This document shows, piece by piece, positions 43,810 through 52,218 of a stretch of 64,000 nt of DNA. A model generated the notes under the pieces. That model was not told where the DNA came from. It searched no databases and saw nothing but the letters and a program-made list of their open reading frames with translations. Each line of letters opens with the position of its first letter. Positions within the stretch are counted from its first letter, which is position 1. Source of the stretch: an uncultured Eubacteriales bacterium (GTDB lineage Bacteria; Bacillota; Clostridia; Oscillospirales; UBA644); contig URFZ01000005.1 of assembly GCA_900547165.1 (NCBI GenBank), forward strand, positions 62,001-126,000, read 5' to 3'. A program made the position numbers and the translations under genes.

Positions 43810-44994
43810 TTGACATCGCTTTTGCTGAAACTGTTTGTGAAAAATCGGGAGGACACGACCTCTCCCAAGGTCCGCACGGCTTATGGGGTTCTTTCCGGAG
43901 TTGTGGGAATAATCTGCAACGTGCTGCTCTGCGCAGGCAAACTTGCGGCGGGCTTTATCAGCGGAAGCGTTTCCGTTGTTGCCGACGCCGTGAACAACCT
44001 TTCCGACGCGTCAAGTTCTGTCGTGACCCTGATAGGTTTTCGTCTTGCCGCCAAACCCGCAGACGAAAAACACCCGTTCGGGTATCATCGTATAGAGTAT
44101 TTTTCGGGGCTTGCGGTCGCCGTTATGATAGTGGTCATCGGTGTTGAACTTATAAAAACTTCGGTTGAGAAAATAATTTCTCCCGAACCTGTTGAGTTTT
44201 CTGTTCCGCTTGCTGCTGTTCTTATTGCGTCGATGCTGGTAAAAGCATGGATGGCGCTGTTCAATTCAAAACTTGGCAAAAAGATAAATTCTCCCGCTCT
44301 GACCGCAACCGTTGCGGACAGCCGAAACGACGTTATAACGACCGCAGGCGTCCTTGCTTCCTGCATTGTCGGAAAACTGACGGGGCTGCGCATCGACGGA
44401 TATATGGGCGTTGCCGTTGCGCTGTTCATTATCTGGTCGGGCATAGGCATTGCCAAAGACACGATAAGCCCGCTTCTCGGCGAAGCGCCCGACGAGGGAC
44501 TTGTGCACGCACTTGCCGCGCATATATGCCGTTACGATAAAATTCTCGGTATTCACGACCTTATAGTTCATGATTATGGTCCCGGCAGACGCTTTGCCAG
44601 CGTTCATGTGGAGATAGACCACCGTGAAGACGTACTTGACGCGCATGAACTGATAGACGACATCGAAAGGGAAGTCAATCAGACGATGAACGTCGATCTT
44701 GTCATTCACTATGACCCCGTTGTGACCGATGACGCGGAACTGAACGAGATAAAAGGAAAAGTGACCGATGCGTTGAAAAGTTTTGACGAACGGCTCGGAA
44801 TCCACGATTTCCGCATGGTTCGCGGCACTGGACATACAAACGTGATTTTTGACGTTGTTATCCCGCACGAATACGAGAAGCGCACGGACGAACTGAAAAA
44901 ACTGATAAATCAGACGCTTGAAAACGATAAAATTAAATATTTTGCCGTTGTCACTTTTGATTCCGAATCGTTCAACGACAGGCACGTTACATAA
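43810..44994 (+). CDS. Cation diffusion facilitator (Zn/Mn/Fe efflux)
   Basis: I place the start at TTG 43810, seven bases after AAGGGGA; the product is 394 residues. ATG 43780 is in frame but almost at the transcript start and lacks a ribosome site. The CDF fold shows six helices with metal-site residues in SVVADAVNNLSDASSSV (helix II, DxxxNxxD type) and VADSRNDVITTAG (helix V). A cytoplasmic C-terminal domain follows (VHVEIDHREDVLDAHELID, DLVIHYDPV), plus a second C-terminal repeat region of about 80 residues. It exports divalent cations in exchange for H+. Confidence 0.92.
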   Translation: MTSLLLKLFVKNREDTTSPKVRTAYGVLSGVVGIICNVLLCAGKLAAGFISGSVSVVADAVNNLSDASSSVVTLIGFRLAAKPADEKHPFGYHRIEYFSGLAVAVMIVVIGVELIKTSVEKIISPEPVEFSVPLAAVLIASMLVKAWMALFNSKLGKKINSPALTATVADSRNDVITTAGVLASCIVGKLTGLRIDGYMGVAVALFIIWSGIGIAKDTISPLLGEAPDEGLVHALAAHICRYDKILGIHDLIVHDYGPGRRFASVHVEIDHREDVLDAHELIDDIEREVNQTMNVDLVIHYDPVVTDDAELNEIKGKVTDALKSFDERLGIHDFRMVRGTGHTNVIFDVVIPHEYEKRTDELKKLINQTLENDKIKYFAVVTFDSESFNDRHVT

Positions 44995-45075
44995 AACCGA
45001 ACATGCCCTACCCGTCAAAAAAGTCAATTTGGAACGAAAAAATTAAAAAGTTCAAAAAAAAAGTGTCGAGGGGAC

Positions 45076-45104
45076 TTGAAAAACGCCTTGATATGTTGTA
45101 TAAT
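45076..45104 (+). promoter_or_regulatory. Promoter of efp
   Basis: TTGAAA (45076-45081) and TATAAT (45099-45104) with a 17-base spacer, 40 bases before the efp start. Confidence 0.8.
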
Positions 45105-45143
45105 AAATTGTAAATTATGTATTCTATTCAGGAGGATATTCCT

Positions 45144-45701
45144 ATGTATTCAGCAGGCGATTTCAGAAACGGCGTTACGTTCGAGTGGGACGGCAACGTT
45201 TATACAGTTGTTGAATTTCAGCACGTTAAACCCGGCAAAGGCGCTGCTTTTGTAAGAACAAAGATAAAGAACGTTATCACCGGCGGCGTTATAGAGCATT
45301 CTTTCAGCCCGACGGAAAAATTCCCGCAGGCTTTCATCGAAAGAAAAGATATGGAGTACCTTTACAATGACGGCGACCTTTGGTACTTCATGGATCAGGA
45401 CACCTATGAGCAGATGCCTCTCGGGGCTGATAAACTTCCCGACAACTTCAAGTTTGTTAAGGAAAACGTTATCGTTAAGATCCTTTCCTATAAGGGCGAA
45501 GTTTTCAGCGTTGAGCCTCCCGCATTTGTTGAACTTGCCGTTACCGAGTGCGAACCCGGCGTAAAGGGCAATACCGCGACGAACGCGCTCAAAAACGCGA
45601 CACTCGAAACCGGCGCAAACATCAAAGTTCCGATGTTCATCGAAGAGGGCGAAGTTATCAAAATCGACACCCGTACCGGCGAATATCTTTCCAGAGCATA
45701 A
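45144..45701 (+). CDS. efp: Translation elongation factor P
   Basis: The 185-residue protein has all three beta-barrel domains: [39 protein letters not shown] with the loop Lys that relieves stalling at polyproline, and the end [17 protein letters not shown]. The ATG at 45144 is preceded by AGGAGGA; an upstream in-frame start at 45117 is rejected. A terminator follows. Confidence 0.97.
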   Translation: MYSAGDFRNGVTFEWDGNVYTVVEFQHVKPGKGAAFVRTKIKNVITGGVIEHSFSPTEKFPQAFIERKDMEYLYNDGDLWYFMDQDTYEQMPLGADKLPDNFKFVKENVIVKILSYKGEVFSVEPPAFVELAVTECEPGVKGNTATNALKNATLETGANIKVPMFIEEGEVIKIDTRTGEYLSRA

Positions 45702-45716
45702 GATTTTAACTGTTGT

Positions 45717-45745
45717 CTGCCGTCCCTCGGGGCGGCAGTCTTTTT
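45717..45745 (+). terminator. Terminator after efp
   Basis: CTGCCG (45717-45722) and CGGCAG (45733-45738) pair around a short C/G-rich loop, followed by TCTTTTT. The ribosome site of the next gene follows immediately, so read-through may feed that gene. Confidence 0.75.
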
Positions 45746-45760
45746 AACGGAGGTTATAAT

Positions 45761-46294
45761 ATGTATCTTTCGACACGACTTGATGCTATAAAAAAGACGC
45801 TCAATACTCTCTGCAAAACCGCAACAGAGGAAGAAAAATCGTTTTATGAATCTCTTTACGACCTTGTGTCCGCAACGGCGCAGCAGGTGGACGTTATCGG
45901 CTCACGCCTTGACGAACTTGAAGAAAAGACGGAAAACTTCGAGACATACAGCGAACATCTTTCAGCGTCCCTGCAAGCGCTGCGCGACTGTATCGTCGGC
46001 GATGTGACCGTTGATACGGACGCCTACACCGCCGATTATGACGAACATCATCACGACGGTTGTGACTGCGGCTGCGAACACGAGCATGAGCATGACGGCT
46101 GCGGCTGCGATTGTGACGAGTGTGAACACGATTGCGGCGACGATTCGTTTGAAGATTTTCTGACGGTTCAATGCCCGTTCTGCCAGGAAATATTCTTTCT
46201 TGAACGCGCTGAATACGAGGACAATGTAGAGTGCCCGCTCTGCGGTCATACCGTTGCCGTGCTTGACAATATTGTCGAAAACGAGGATATATAA
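45761..46294 (+). CDS. CD1247-like protein with His/Cys-rich linker and zinc ribbon
   Basis: The 177-residue protein starts with a helical coiled-coil-like domain (about 1-85, with IKKTLNTLCKTATEEEKSFY and VIGSRLDELEEKTENFET), as in the CD1247 N-terminal family of Clostridia. Residues 105-140 are extremely rich in Asp, His and Cys (EHHHDGCDCGCEHEHEHDGC, then GCDCDECEHDC). The C-terminus is a zinc ribbon with CPFC and CPLC. Binding of several metal ions is likely but inferred. ACGGAGG precedes ATG 45761. It lies directly after efp. Confidence 0.7.
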   Translation: MYLSTRLDAIKKTLNTLCKTATEEEKSFYESLYDLVSATAQQVDVIGSRLDELEEKTENFETYSEHLSASLQALRDCIVGDVTVDTDAYTADYDEHHHDGCDCGCEHEHEHDGCGCDCDECEHDCGDDSFEDFLTVQCPFCQEIFFLERAEYEDNVECPLCGHTVAVLDNIVENEDI

Positions 46295-46302
46295 ATATAA
46301 AA

Positions 46303-46338
46303 ATTAAGCCCGACCGTTCGGTCGGGCTTAATTCTTTT
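46303..46338. terminator. Bidirectional terminator
   Basis: ATTAAGCCCGACC (46303-46315) pairs with GGTCGGGCTTAAT (46320-46332), followed by TCTTTT on the plus strand. It separates two converging transcripts. Confidence 0.88.
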
Positions 46339-46342
46339 GTTA

Positions 46343-46918
46343 TCATATTTTTCTTGAAAGTATGAATGCGTAAATATCCGCTATCGGCGCGATAATGCAA
46401 AAAATCTCCGCCGCCTTGTCGGTTCTGCCTGTGACGGTATCAGATATTATGCCGAGCGATTTTGCTATGACAAACCTGTTTGAAAGTCCGAATATCAGAC
46501 GGAACAAAAAACATATTCCCGCCGATACCAGCACTGCTGTGACGCTTGCGGAAAATTCGTAACCGCCTTTTCCGTACATAACAAATGCAAGAACCGCAAG
46601 AATTGCGGCGCACAGGTCCGCGCTGATATTTCCGACTTGCAGGGTAGAGCAGTATTTTGAATATTCCGTACAGGACGTTCCGTGTTTTTTCTCATAGAGT
46701 TTTTCGGCAGTCCGACAAAGCAAAACATTTCTTGCATACGGCAGAAAACTTTTTGCGCCGTCGAGCAATCCCGCATTTTTTGAAAGTCTCTGCGTCGCCG
46801 TGCCGCGAAAACATATCGAGAAAATATTAAACGCCGGGAGTATAAGCAAGAAATAAAAACAGCCGTAAATTATATCCGCGAACAGTTGTGATTCGAGAAA
46901 ACGGTAAAAACCCCCCAT
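46343..46918 (-). CDS. Hypothetical four-helix membrane protein
   Basis: Not recognised. The 191-residue protein has membrane helices at about 14-34, 100-115, 123-143 and 170-188, with a soluble part rich in Lys and Cys between the first two (LLCRTAEKLYEKKHGTSC). It is the last gene of a minus-strand run after an acetyltransferase gene, with 1 base between the coding regions. The function is unknown. Confidence 0.55.
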   Translation of the reverse strand: MGGFYRFLESQLFADIIYGCFYFLLILPAFNIFSICFRGTATQRLSKNAGLLDGAKSFLPYARNVLLCRTAEKLYEKKHGTSCTEYSKYCSTLQVGNISADLCAAILAVLAFVMYGKGGYEFSASVTAVLVSAGICFLFRLIFGLSNRFVIAKSLGIISDTVTGRTDKAAEIFCIIAPIADIYAFILSRKI

Positions 46919-46919
46919 A

Positions 46920-47477
46920 TCAGTTCTCTATCTTTCTGATAAATCTTGCGGGATTGCCCGCCACTATCGTATCCGGCTCAACATCGTGCGTCACAACGCT
47001 TCCCGCACCTATTACCGCATTGTCGCCTATCGTGACACCGCCCATGATTATCGCGCTGCCGCCTATCCACACGCCGTTGCCTATGGTTATCGGCGCGCCC
47101 GTTCCTATATTGTCAAGCCTGCCTTGCAGTTCAATTGGGTGTCCCGCTGTATAAAGCGAAACGTTCGGCGCAAAAAGGCAGTTATCGCCGATATGAACTT
47201 CCGCAATGTCAAGTATGGTGCAGTTGTAATTGCAGAAAAAGTTTTTTCCGATAAAAATATGTGAGCCGAAGTCACAGTAAAAGTTCGGGTTCAGGTCCGA
47301 ACCCTCTCCTATCTCTCCGAAAAGTTCTTCCATGATTGCTCTTTTCGCTTCGTCGTCGTTGACATCGACCGAGTTGAGTTTCTGCACAAGCCCGCGGGCG
47401 CGTTTCAACTCTTTTCGCATATTTTCGTCTGTCAGGTCGTATATAAACGCTTTTTCGGAAAGTTTATTTGTCTTCAT
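46920..47477 (-). CDS. Maltose/galactoside O-acetyltransferase family protein
   Basis: The 185-residue protein has the N-terminal helical Mac segment ([20 protein letters not shown]) and the left-handed beta-helix of hexapeptide repeats ([39 protein letters not shown]). The active-site His is in YTAGHPI. It transfers acetyl from acetyl-CoA to a sugar hydroxyl. It starts 3 bases after the HAD gene's stop. Confidence 0.9.
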   Translation of the reverse strand: MKTNKLSEKAFIYDLTDENMRKELKRARGLVQKLNSVDVNDDEAKRAIMEELFGEIGEGSDLNPNFYCDFGSHIFIGKNFFCNYNCTILDIAEVHIGDNCLFAPNVSLYTAGHPIELQGRLDNIGTGAPITIGNGVWIGGSAIIMGGVTIGDNAVIGAGSVVTHDVEPDTIVAGNPARFIRKIEN

Positions 47478-47480
47478 CGT

Positions 47481-48134
47481 TCAGTCCTCCGCAGCCTTTA
47501 TCACGTCTGTGGGTGTATGCGCGAAATATTCGCATTTCCCGACGTCTTTCATCTGCTCGTATGTACGGAACCCCCAAAGCACGCAGCAGGCGCGGCAGCC
47601 CGAATTATTCGCCGTCAGCACGTCGTTTTCGGAATCTCCGACATACATTACTTCGTCAACGGTCAGTCCCATATCGTTTATCATTTTGTAAACGACCGTC
47701 GGGTCGGGCTTTCGAGGTATTCCGTCACGCTGACCGTAAACGAAATCGAAAAAGTTATCTCCGAAATGCGTGTTTACCATAGGCACGGTGTCCGCGTGCG
47801 GTTTGTTTGAAAGCACTCCGAGACGGTATTTGCCTTTGAGCTTTTCAAGCATTTCGACTATGCCCGCATAAGGAGCGGTCTTGTCCTCGCGGTGCTTGCT
47901 GTAATATTCGATATATTCGTCAAAAACTTCTTTGTACAGTTTTTCGTCGTTCGCTTTTTCTCCGAGTGCCGACGTTATCAGTACCTTTGCGCCGCTTCCG
48001 ACAAACGTTTTGTATTCTTCGACGGTATGCGTTGGCAGTCCGTGTTTTTTGAGAACCGCGTTTACGCTGTCCGCAATGTCGTCGATAGTGTTCAGAAGCG
48101 TTCCGTCAAGGTCAAAAATTATACCTTTTATCAT
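47481..48134 (-). CDS. HAD hydrolase, phosphoglycolate phosphatase-like
   Basis: The 217-residue HAD IA protein has IFDLDGTLLNTIDD, then VLSNKPHA, the Lys in RKPDPTVV and GDSENDVLTA. It removes phosphate from small molecules such as phosphoglycolate or a sugar phosphate. A promoter with a 17-base spacer lies just upstream. It leads the operon with the acetyltransferase and the membrane protein. Confidence 0.9.
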   Translation of the reverse strand: MIKGIIFDLDGTLLNTIDDIADSVNAVLKKHGLPTHTVEEYKTFVGSGAKVLITSALGEKANDEKLYKEVFDEYIEYYSKHREDKTAPYAGIVEMLEKLKGKYRLGVLSNKPHADTVPMVNTHFGDNFFDFVYGQRDGIPRKPDPTVVYKMINDMGLTVDEVMYVGDSENDVLTANNSGCRACCVLWGFRTYEQMKDVGKCEYFAHTPTDVIKAAED

Positions 48135-48152
48135 TATTCATCACCAACAACA

Positions 48153-48181
48153 AGTATATCATATTTTCAAACATTTTGCAA
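48153..48181 (-). promoter_or_regulatory. Promoter of the HAD-acetyltransferase operon
   Basis: On the minus strand TTGCAA (48181-48176) and TATACT (48158-48153) with a 17-base spacer. Confidence 0.75.
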
Positions 48182-48187
48182 GGAGAC

Positions 48188-48216
48188 TTGCAAAAAATTT
48201 GCCGTAGTGATATAAT
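48188..48216 (+). promoter_or_regulatory. Promoter of the ASRT-like gene
   Basis: TTGCAA (48188-48193) and TATAAT (48211-48216) with a 17-base spacer. It is back-to-back with the preceding promoter; the two palindromic TTGCAA boxes are only six bases apart. Confidence 0.75.
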
Positions 48217-48246
48217 CAATCTATAATATCCGAGAGGGGAATGTTT

Positions 48247-48606
48247 ATGCGGACTTACGGAAAGAAAGAATGGCTCATAGCCGATTGTTTTTACGATTCA
48301 AAATGGAACGGACAGGTCAGCCACGAGGCTGTTTGCGTGCTTAATACGTCGGAAAAAGAAGCACATATTGCTTTTACGCTCTTTTTTGAAGACAGCGAAC
48401 CGATAACGGGCTTTTCCGCAACGTGCGGTTCAATGAGAACGCACCATATCAGAATGGATAGAATTCTGAATGACAAAGGCGAACATATCCCTGTCGATAC
48501 GCCCTATGCACTGCTTGTGGAAAGCGACGTTGAAGTGGTTTGCCAATATTCGCGACTTGACACCGCACAATCCGAAATGGCGCTTATGACGACCATTGCA
48601 TATTGA
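48247..48606 (+). CDS. Sensory rhodopsin transducer (ASRT)-like protein
   Basis: The roughly 119-residue beta-sandwich protein (MRTYGKKEWLIADCFYDSKW, HEAVCVLNTSEKEAHI, then MRTHHIRMDRI) matches the family named after the Anabaena sensory rhodopsin transducer. I see no rhodopsin gene here, and gut Firmicutes carry these proteins without rhodopsin. It may bind a carbohydrate or a nucleic acid ligand. ATG 48247 is eight bases from GAGAGGGG; ATG 48241 is too close. The next gene starts 8 bases after its stop. Confidence 0.75.
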   Translation: MRTYGKKEWLIADCFYDSKWNGQVSHEAVCVLNTSEKEAHIAFTLFFEDSEPITGFSATCGSMRTHHIRMDRILNDKGEHIPVDTPYALLVESDVEVVCQYSRLDTAQSEMALMTTIAY

Positions 48607-48614
48607 GGCGGACT

Positions 48615-49295
48615 ATGATAAATATAGAAAACAAAGAACTTCTCGGCGTCATCTTTGATATGGACGGGCTGATGTTTGACACCGAATCCGTTTATACGTT
48701 GACTTGGCCCATTGCCGCAAAAGATTTCGGTTACGATGTAACGGAAGATGTTGTCGTCGGCGCGATAGGTCTGAATGCGGAAGACGGCTGCGCTCATTTC
48801 AAAGCAGTTTACGGACAGGATTTTCCGTTTTACGAGATACGCGTTCACAGACTTGACATTGCGATGAATTATATAATCGAGCATGGCTTGCAGGTCAAAA
48901 AAGGACTTTACGGTCTTCTCGATTATCTGAAATCAAAAAATATCAAAATCGCGGTTGCGACTTCTTCCGAACGCGCAAGAGCCGACGCATATCTGAAAAT
49001 GGCAAAATTGACCGACACTTTCGATTATGTCGTTTGCGGAGACGAAGTCAAACTCGGAAAACCGAATCCCGATATTTTTCTGACCGCCGCATCAAAACTC
49101 GGCGTTCCCGCAGAAAACTGTATAATTCTGGAAGATTCCGAAAACGGTATAAAAGCGGCTCACGCATCGGGTGCGTTTCCGATAATGGTGCCTGACAGAA
49201 AACAGCCGACCCCCGAATTGCAAAAAATCGTTTACCGTGTTTATCCCGACTTGTCGGAAGTCGAAAAAATGCTGAAAGAACACGAAATTCAATAA
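48615..49295 (+). CDS. HAD hydrolase, beta-phosphoglucomutase-like
   Basis: The 226-residue HAD IA protein starts INIENKELLGVIFDMDGLMF. FDMDGLMFDTES holds the Asp pair, followed by VATSSERARA, the Lys in LGKPNPDIF and EDSENGIKAAHASG. The cap suits sugar-phosphate phosphatases or mutases. I start at ATG 48615 with GAGGCGG upstream. It follows the ASRT-like gene, which could hint at a sugar-related role for both (inferred). Confidence 0.88.
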   Translation: MINIENKELLGVIFDMDGLMFDTESVYTLTWPIAAKDFGYDVTEDVVVGAIGLNAEDGCAHFKAVYGQDFPFYEIRVHRLDIAMNYIIEHGLQVKKGLYGLLDYLKSKNIKIAVATSSERARADAYLKMAKLTDTFDYVVCGDEVKLGKPNPDIFLTAASKLGVPAENCIILEDSENGIKAAHASGAFPIMVPDRKQPTPELQKIVYRVYPDLSEVEKMLKEHEIQ

Positions 49296-49360
49296 CTGAA
49301 AAGTCGTAACCGTTCGTATATGCAAAGTTGAAAACGGTTGTAAATAACAGAATAAAATAT

Positions 49361-49396
49361 GGGCGTACCGAAAAACGGTACGCCCTCTTTTGTTTT
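49361..49396. terminator. Bidirectional terminator
   Basis: GGGCGTACCG (49361-49370) and CGGTACGCCC (49376-49385) with loop AAAAA, then TCTTTTGTTTT. It separates the converging HAD and DUF378 genes. Confidence 0.88.
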
Positions 49397-49412
49397 GTGT
49401 TACTTTGGCTCT

Positions 49413-49622
49413 TTAATCAACATCCGTAACCCGTTCGTTTCGGAACAACAGGGAAATGGACCATATTCCGCCCAGTGCTACAAGCGTGTAGATCACTCTC
49501 GTCACAACGGACATTGCACCGAACAACCATGCAACGAGGTCAAAAGAGAATACGCCTATCAATCCCCAGTTCAAGGCTCCGATAATAACGAGAGCCAAAG
49601 CAATCTTGTCTATAACAGCCAT
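49413..49622 (-). CDS. DUF378 family small membrane protein
   Basis: From the ATG at 49622, with AAAGGTAG upstream, the 69-residue protein has two helices and the signature ALNWGLIGVFSFDLVAWLFG, diagnostic of DUF378 (YuzA-like). The function is unknown. An upstream ATG at 49676 adds residues without family support. Confidence 0.85.
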   Translation of the reverse strand: MAVIDKIALALVIIGALNWGLIGVFSFDLVAWLFGAMSVVTRVIYTLVALGGIWSISLLFRNERVTDVD

Positions 49623-49706
49623 GACAAAACTACCTTTCGTGATCATTGTGCCGACCACGATGATAATTTGCCTCAAAACAATATTGATTATGCTTTATTT
49701 TTGCTG

Positions 49707-51308
49707 TCAAATATTGTTTTTTTCTTTTTTTGAACGAATTATGATTATAATTGCCGCAGCAGCAAAGACCGCAACCGCTATAACTATCCAAAGCCAAAGA
49801 AGCGAAGATGTCTTCTCTGCGGGCGCATTGTCCGCCGCCGTAGAGGACTGCTGCTCGCCCGCTTTTACAAGTGCAGAAATCGCATCGTTAAGCTTCTTTA
49901 CAAGGTCGTCAACATCGGTCTGAACCGCGTCCGCTTTTCCGTCGATATCTTTTGCCTTGTCGTAAACTTCTTTCAGCTTTGCCCACGATTCAGCCGTATA
50001 GTCGGCTTCGTTGAGTCCTTCGACCTGCGCTATTTTTGCTTCAAGTTGAGTGAAGTCAACCTCAGTCAATTCCTGATCCGCGGGAACAAGACCTTTGATC
50101 GCGGTGTTGAGCGCTTCCGTCGCTGCCGCAATATCTTCTTTCGAAGATTTTTCCGTCAACTTCTTTGCGCTGTCCAACGCCTTTGCAAACGCTTCCCAAG
50201 TCTGCGCATGATAATCTTCTTCGACAAATTCATTTGCCGCCGTTATCGCCGCCTGCAATGCTTCAAACGGAGTCATGTCCGCGCTCTTTTTCAGATTCTT
50301 GATTGCATCGTCAAGTTTTTTGTATGCGGCGTCAACGGTTGCCTGTTTGTCTTCCGCCTTAACCGCTTTTGCCTCTTTCAGAGCAAGCTCAAACGCCGAA
50401 TATGTAGCTTCGAGATATTCCGCCTTGTTTTTCTCTACCTCTTCCGCTTTTTTGATAAGTTCGTTGAGTTTTGTGAGATCGGAATCCGATTTGTATCCCG
50501 GAGGATATACCGTTTCGCCGAACGTTACCTGATTGTAAAGTTTGGGAACGCCCGCAATGTCAACTATTTTTTTGCCATTGCCGAAGTCCGCAATGTCATA
50601 GTAATATCTTGCACCGACCCAGTCCATGCAGATTATGCCTATGCCCATTTTCGCTCCGACTTTATGGCGGGGAAGTTTGTCATTGAGGTTAAGAAGCGAC
50701 CACGGAATGAATATTTCCATTGTGTAGCCGTTTTTATCTCTTTTCGCCTTGACCTGATATTTGAACATTGTCAATGGCTTTGATTTAAACTGATAGTGCT
50801 CAAATATAAGAGCCGTCCCCTTTTTCGTTGTCTCGGGCGAGAAATCGAAAATGAAAGCCTTTTTGCTGTTGCTCAGACGGTAGTTGAACGGGTCTATCGC
50901 CAACTGGAAGCAGTCGCTTGCATTGGACGCTTCGCCGTCGTTGAATATCGTTCCGTATGTTTTATCCTGCGCAACCACGCAGATATACAGACCGCCTTTT
51001 TTAACATCGAGCAGCTTTCCGCTTTCATTCGGGTCGTCGTACCAATACATATAAATATCGAAACCTTTGCATTGGTTTGCCTTGTCCTCGACGTCGGGAC
51101 TCGGGTTGTCCGAATAGTCGTAGTTGCCTTTTTCGTTGTTCATGAACTTATGGTACGCGCCGTACCATTCGTTTTTGGACATTTTTCCGTCGATTGTAGG
51201 CGGAACCGCGCATTGCGGAATTGTGTATGCTTCGCCCGCGCTTGAAACAAGAGTAAAAGATGTCAGCATAAGGGCGATAGCCAGTACAGAGAGAAACAGT
51301 TTTTTCAT
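49707..51308 (-). CDS. Surface protein: carbohydrate-binding CBM9-like domain plus FIVAR-like repeats
   Basis: From ATG 51308 (AGGAGAATCCC upstream) the protein has 533 residues. It has a signal peptide (MKKLFLSVLAIALMLTSFTLVSSAG) and a CBM9/DOMON-type domain to about residue 235 (PPTIDGKMSKNEWYGA, MEIFIPWSLLNL). Three helical FIVAR-like repeats of about 60 residues follow (YLEATYSAFELALKEAKAV, YHAQTWEAFAKALDSAKKL, YTAESWAKLKEVYDKAKDI), then one C-terminal membrane helix with a basic tail. It is probably displayed on the cell surface and binds glycans; the catalytic side, if any, is elsewhere. Confidence 0.85.
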   Translation of the reverse strand: MKKLFLSVLAIALMLTSFTLVSSAGEAYTIPQCAVPPTIDGKMSKNEWYGAYHKFMNNEKGNYDYSDNPSPDVEDKANQCKGFDIYMYWYDDPNESGKLLDVKKGGLYICVVAQDKTYGTIFNDGEASNASDCFQLAIDPFNYRLSNSKKAFIFDFSPETTKKGTALIFEHYQFKSKPLTMFKYQVKAKRDKNGYTMEIFIPWSLLNLNDKLPRHKVGAKMGIGIICMDWVGARYYYDIADFGNGKKIVDIAGVPKLYNQVTFGETVYPPGYKSDSDLTKLNELIKKAEEVEKNKAEYLEATYSAFELALKEAKAVKAEDKQATVDAAYKKLDDAIKNLKKSADMTPFEALQAAITAANEFVEEDYHAQTWEAFAKALDSAKKLTEKSSKEDIAAATEALNTAIKGLVPADQELTEVDFTQLEAKIAQVEGLNEADYTAESWAKLKEVYDKAKDIDGKADAVQTDVDDLVKKLNDAISALVKAGEQQSSTAADNAPAEKTSSLLWLWIVIAVAVFAAAAIIIIIRSKKEKNNI

Positions 51309-51454
51309 TGGGATTCTCCTTTTGCATGAGTGAGGGGGTGTCTTGGCGCGCTCAACGAAAGCAAGCGCAACCGTTTTCATATTTTTCTCTGCGTCGGTCC
51401 GATTTTATGCCCGTCATCGACATAAAAGCATTCCGCCGCATATAGAAAACAAAT

Positions 51455-51862
51455 TTATTTTCTGATAAGAATATATATGAGCGGGAGCGCCACGAATTGA
51501 GCGCCGCTGAGTAAAAATGTCGTAATCGAAAGGGCTTTTGACGTCTTTCCGAAAGATTTTACTCCGTAAAACACGGAAATGCCAGTAAGCCCCAACCAAA
51601 CGGCAACGGGCATAATAAATGCCCAAACGCCCATTTTGAGGCTTGAAAACTTTTCCATGTTTATCAGATAAAACATCATAACGATGCCTGCGACTGCGGC
51701 AATAACGCTGAACGCCAGCGCTTTTTTGCCCATATTGCGCAGTTCTGCGCGATGTTTCTCCGCCTTTTTCTTCTTCAAAGCGCCGAGTTCCGCATAGCAA
51801 TTCGAACAGTACTCCTGTCCGTCCTCCGCAACGGTTCCGCACTTTTTGCAGATCTGTGACAT
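51455..51862 (-). CDS. Zinc-ribbon membrane protein
   Basis: The 135-residue protein starts with a zinc ribbon (CKKCG and CSNC), has a basic segment KKKKAEKHRAELR, then three to four membrane helices. Proteins like this are common in Clostridia without known function. Its stop lies 146 bases before the surface-protein gene. Confidence 0.6.
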   Translation of the reverse strand: MSQICKKCGTVAEDGQEYCSNCYAELGALKKKKAEKHRAELRNMGKKALAFSVIAAVAGIVMMFYLINMEKFSSLKMGVWAFIMPVAVWLGLTGISVFYGVKSFGKTSKALSITTFLLSGAQFVALPLIYILIRK

Positions 51863-51867
51863 TTTTC

Positions 51868-52218
51868 TTATTCCTTATCTCCCGTTATTATATCGAGCAA
51901 CTGCCGATATTGTCTCGGATTGTTTTTTTTCATCTCGAAAATCTTTTTTGCGACATAGCGATAGAATGTTCTTTCATCGGGTATGCCCGAATCGCCTATC
52001 AGTTCGACAAAATCGAGACCGTATGCTTTACATACGTTGAAAACTACTCCCGCAGACGGTGTTACGGGTTTTTTACTTCTCGGATCCCGCCCGTTTTCGA
52101 GGGCGGAAAGATATGTGTGACTGATACCTATCAGCGCAGACGCTTCGCGAAGGCTCAATCCTTTTTCGAGCCGCTTCGCTTTTATCGTTTGCGCAAACGT
52201 TTCGGTATTATTCTTCAT
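51868..52218 (-). CDS. XRE-type DNA-binding regulator
   Basis: The 116-residue protein has an N-terminal helix-turn-helix of the Cro/C1 type: FAQTIKAKRLEKGLSLREAS, ALIGISHTYLSALENGRDPR. A helical tail follows (DERTFYRYVAKKIFEMKKNN). It starts inside the end of yebC, so it is translated from the same message. Targets are unknown. Confidence 0.82.
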   Translation of the reverse strand: MKNNTETFAQTIKAKRLEKGLSLREASALIGISHTYLSALENGRDPRSKKPVTPSAGVVFNVCKAYGLDFVELIGDSGIPDERTFYRYVAKKIFEMKKNNPRQYRQLLDIITGDKE

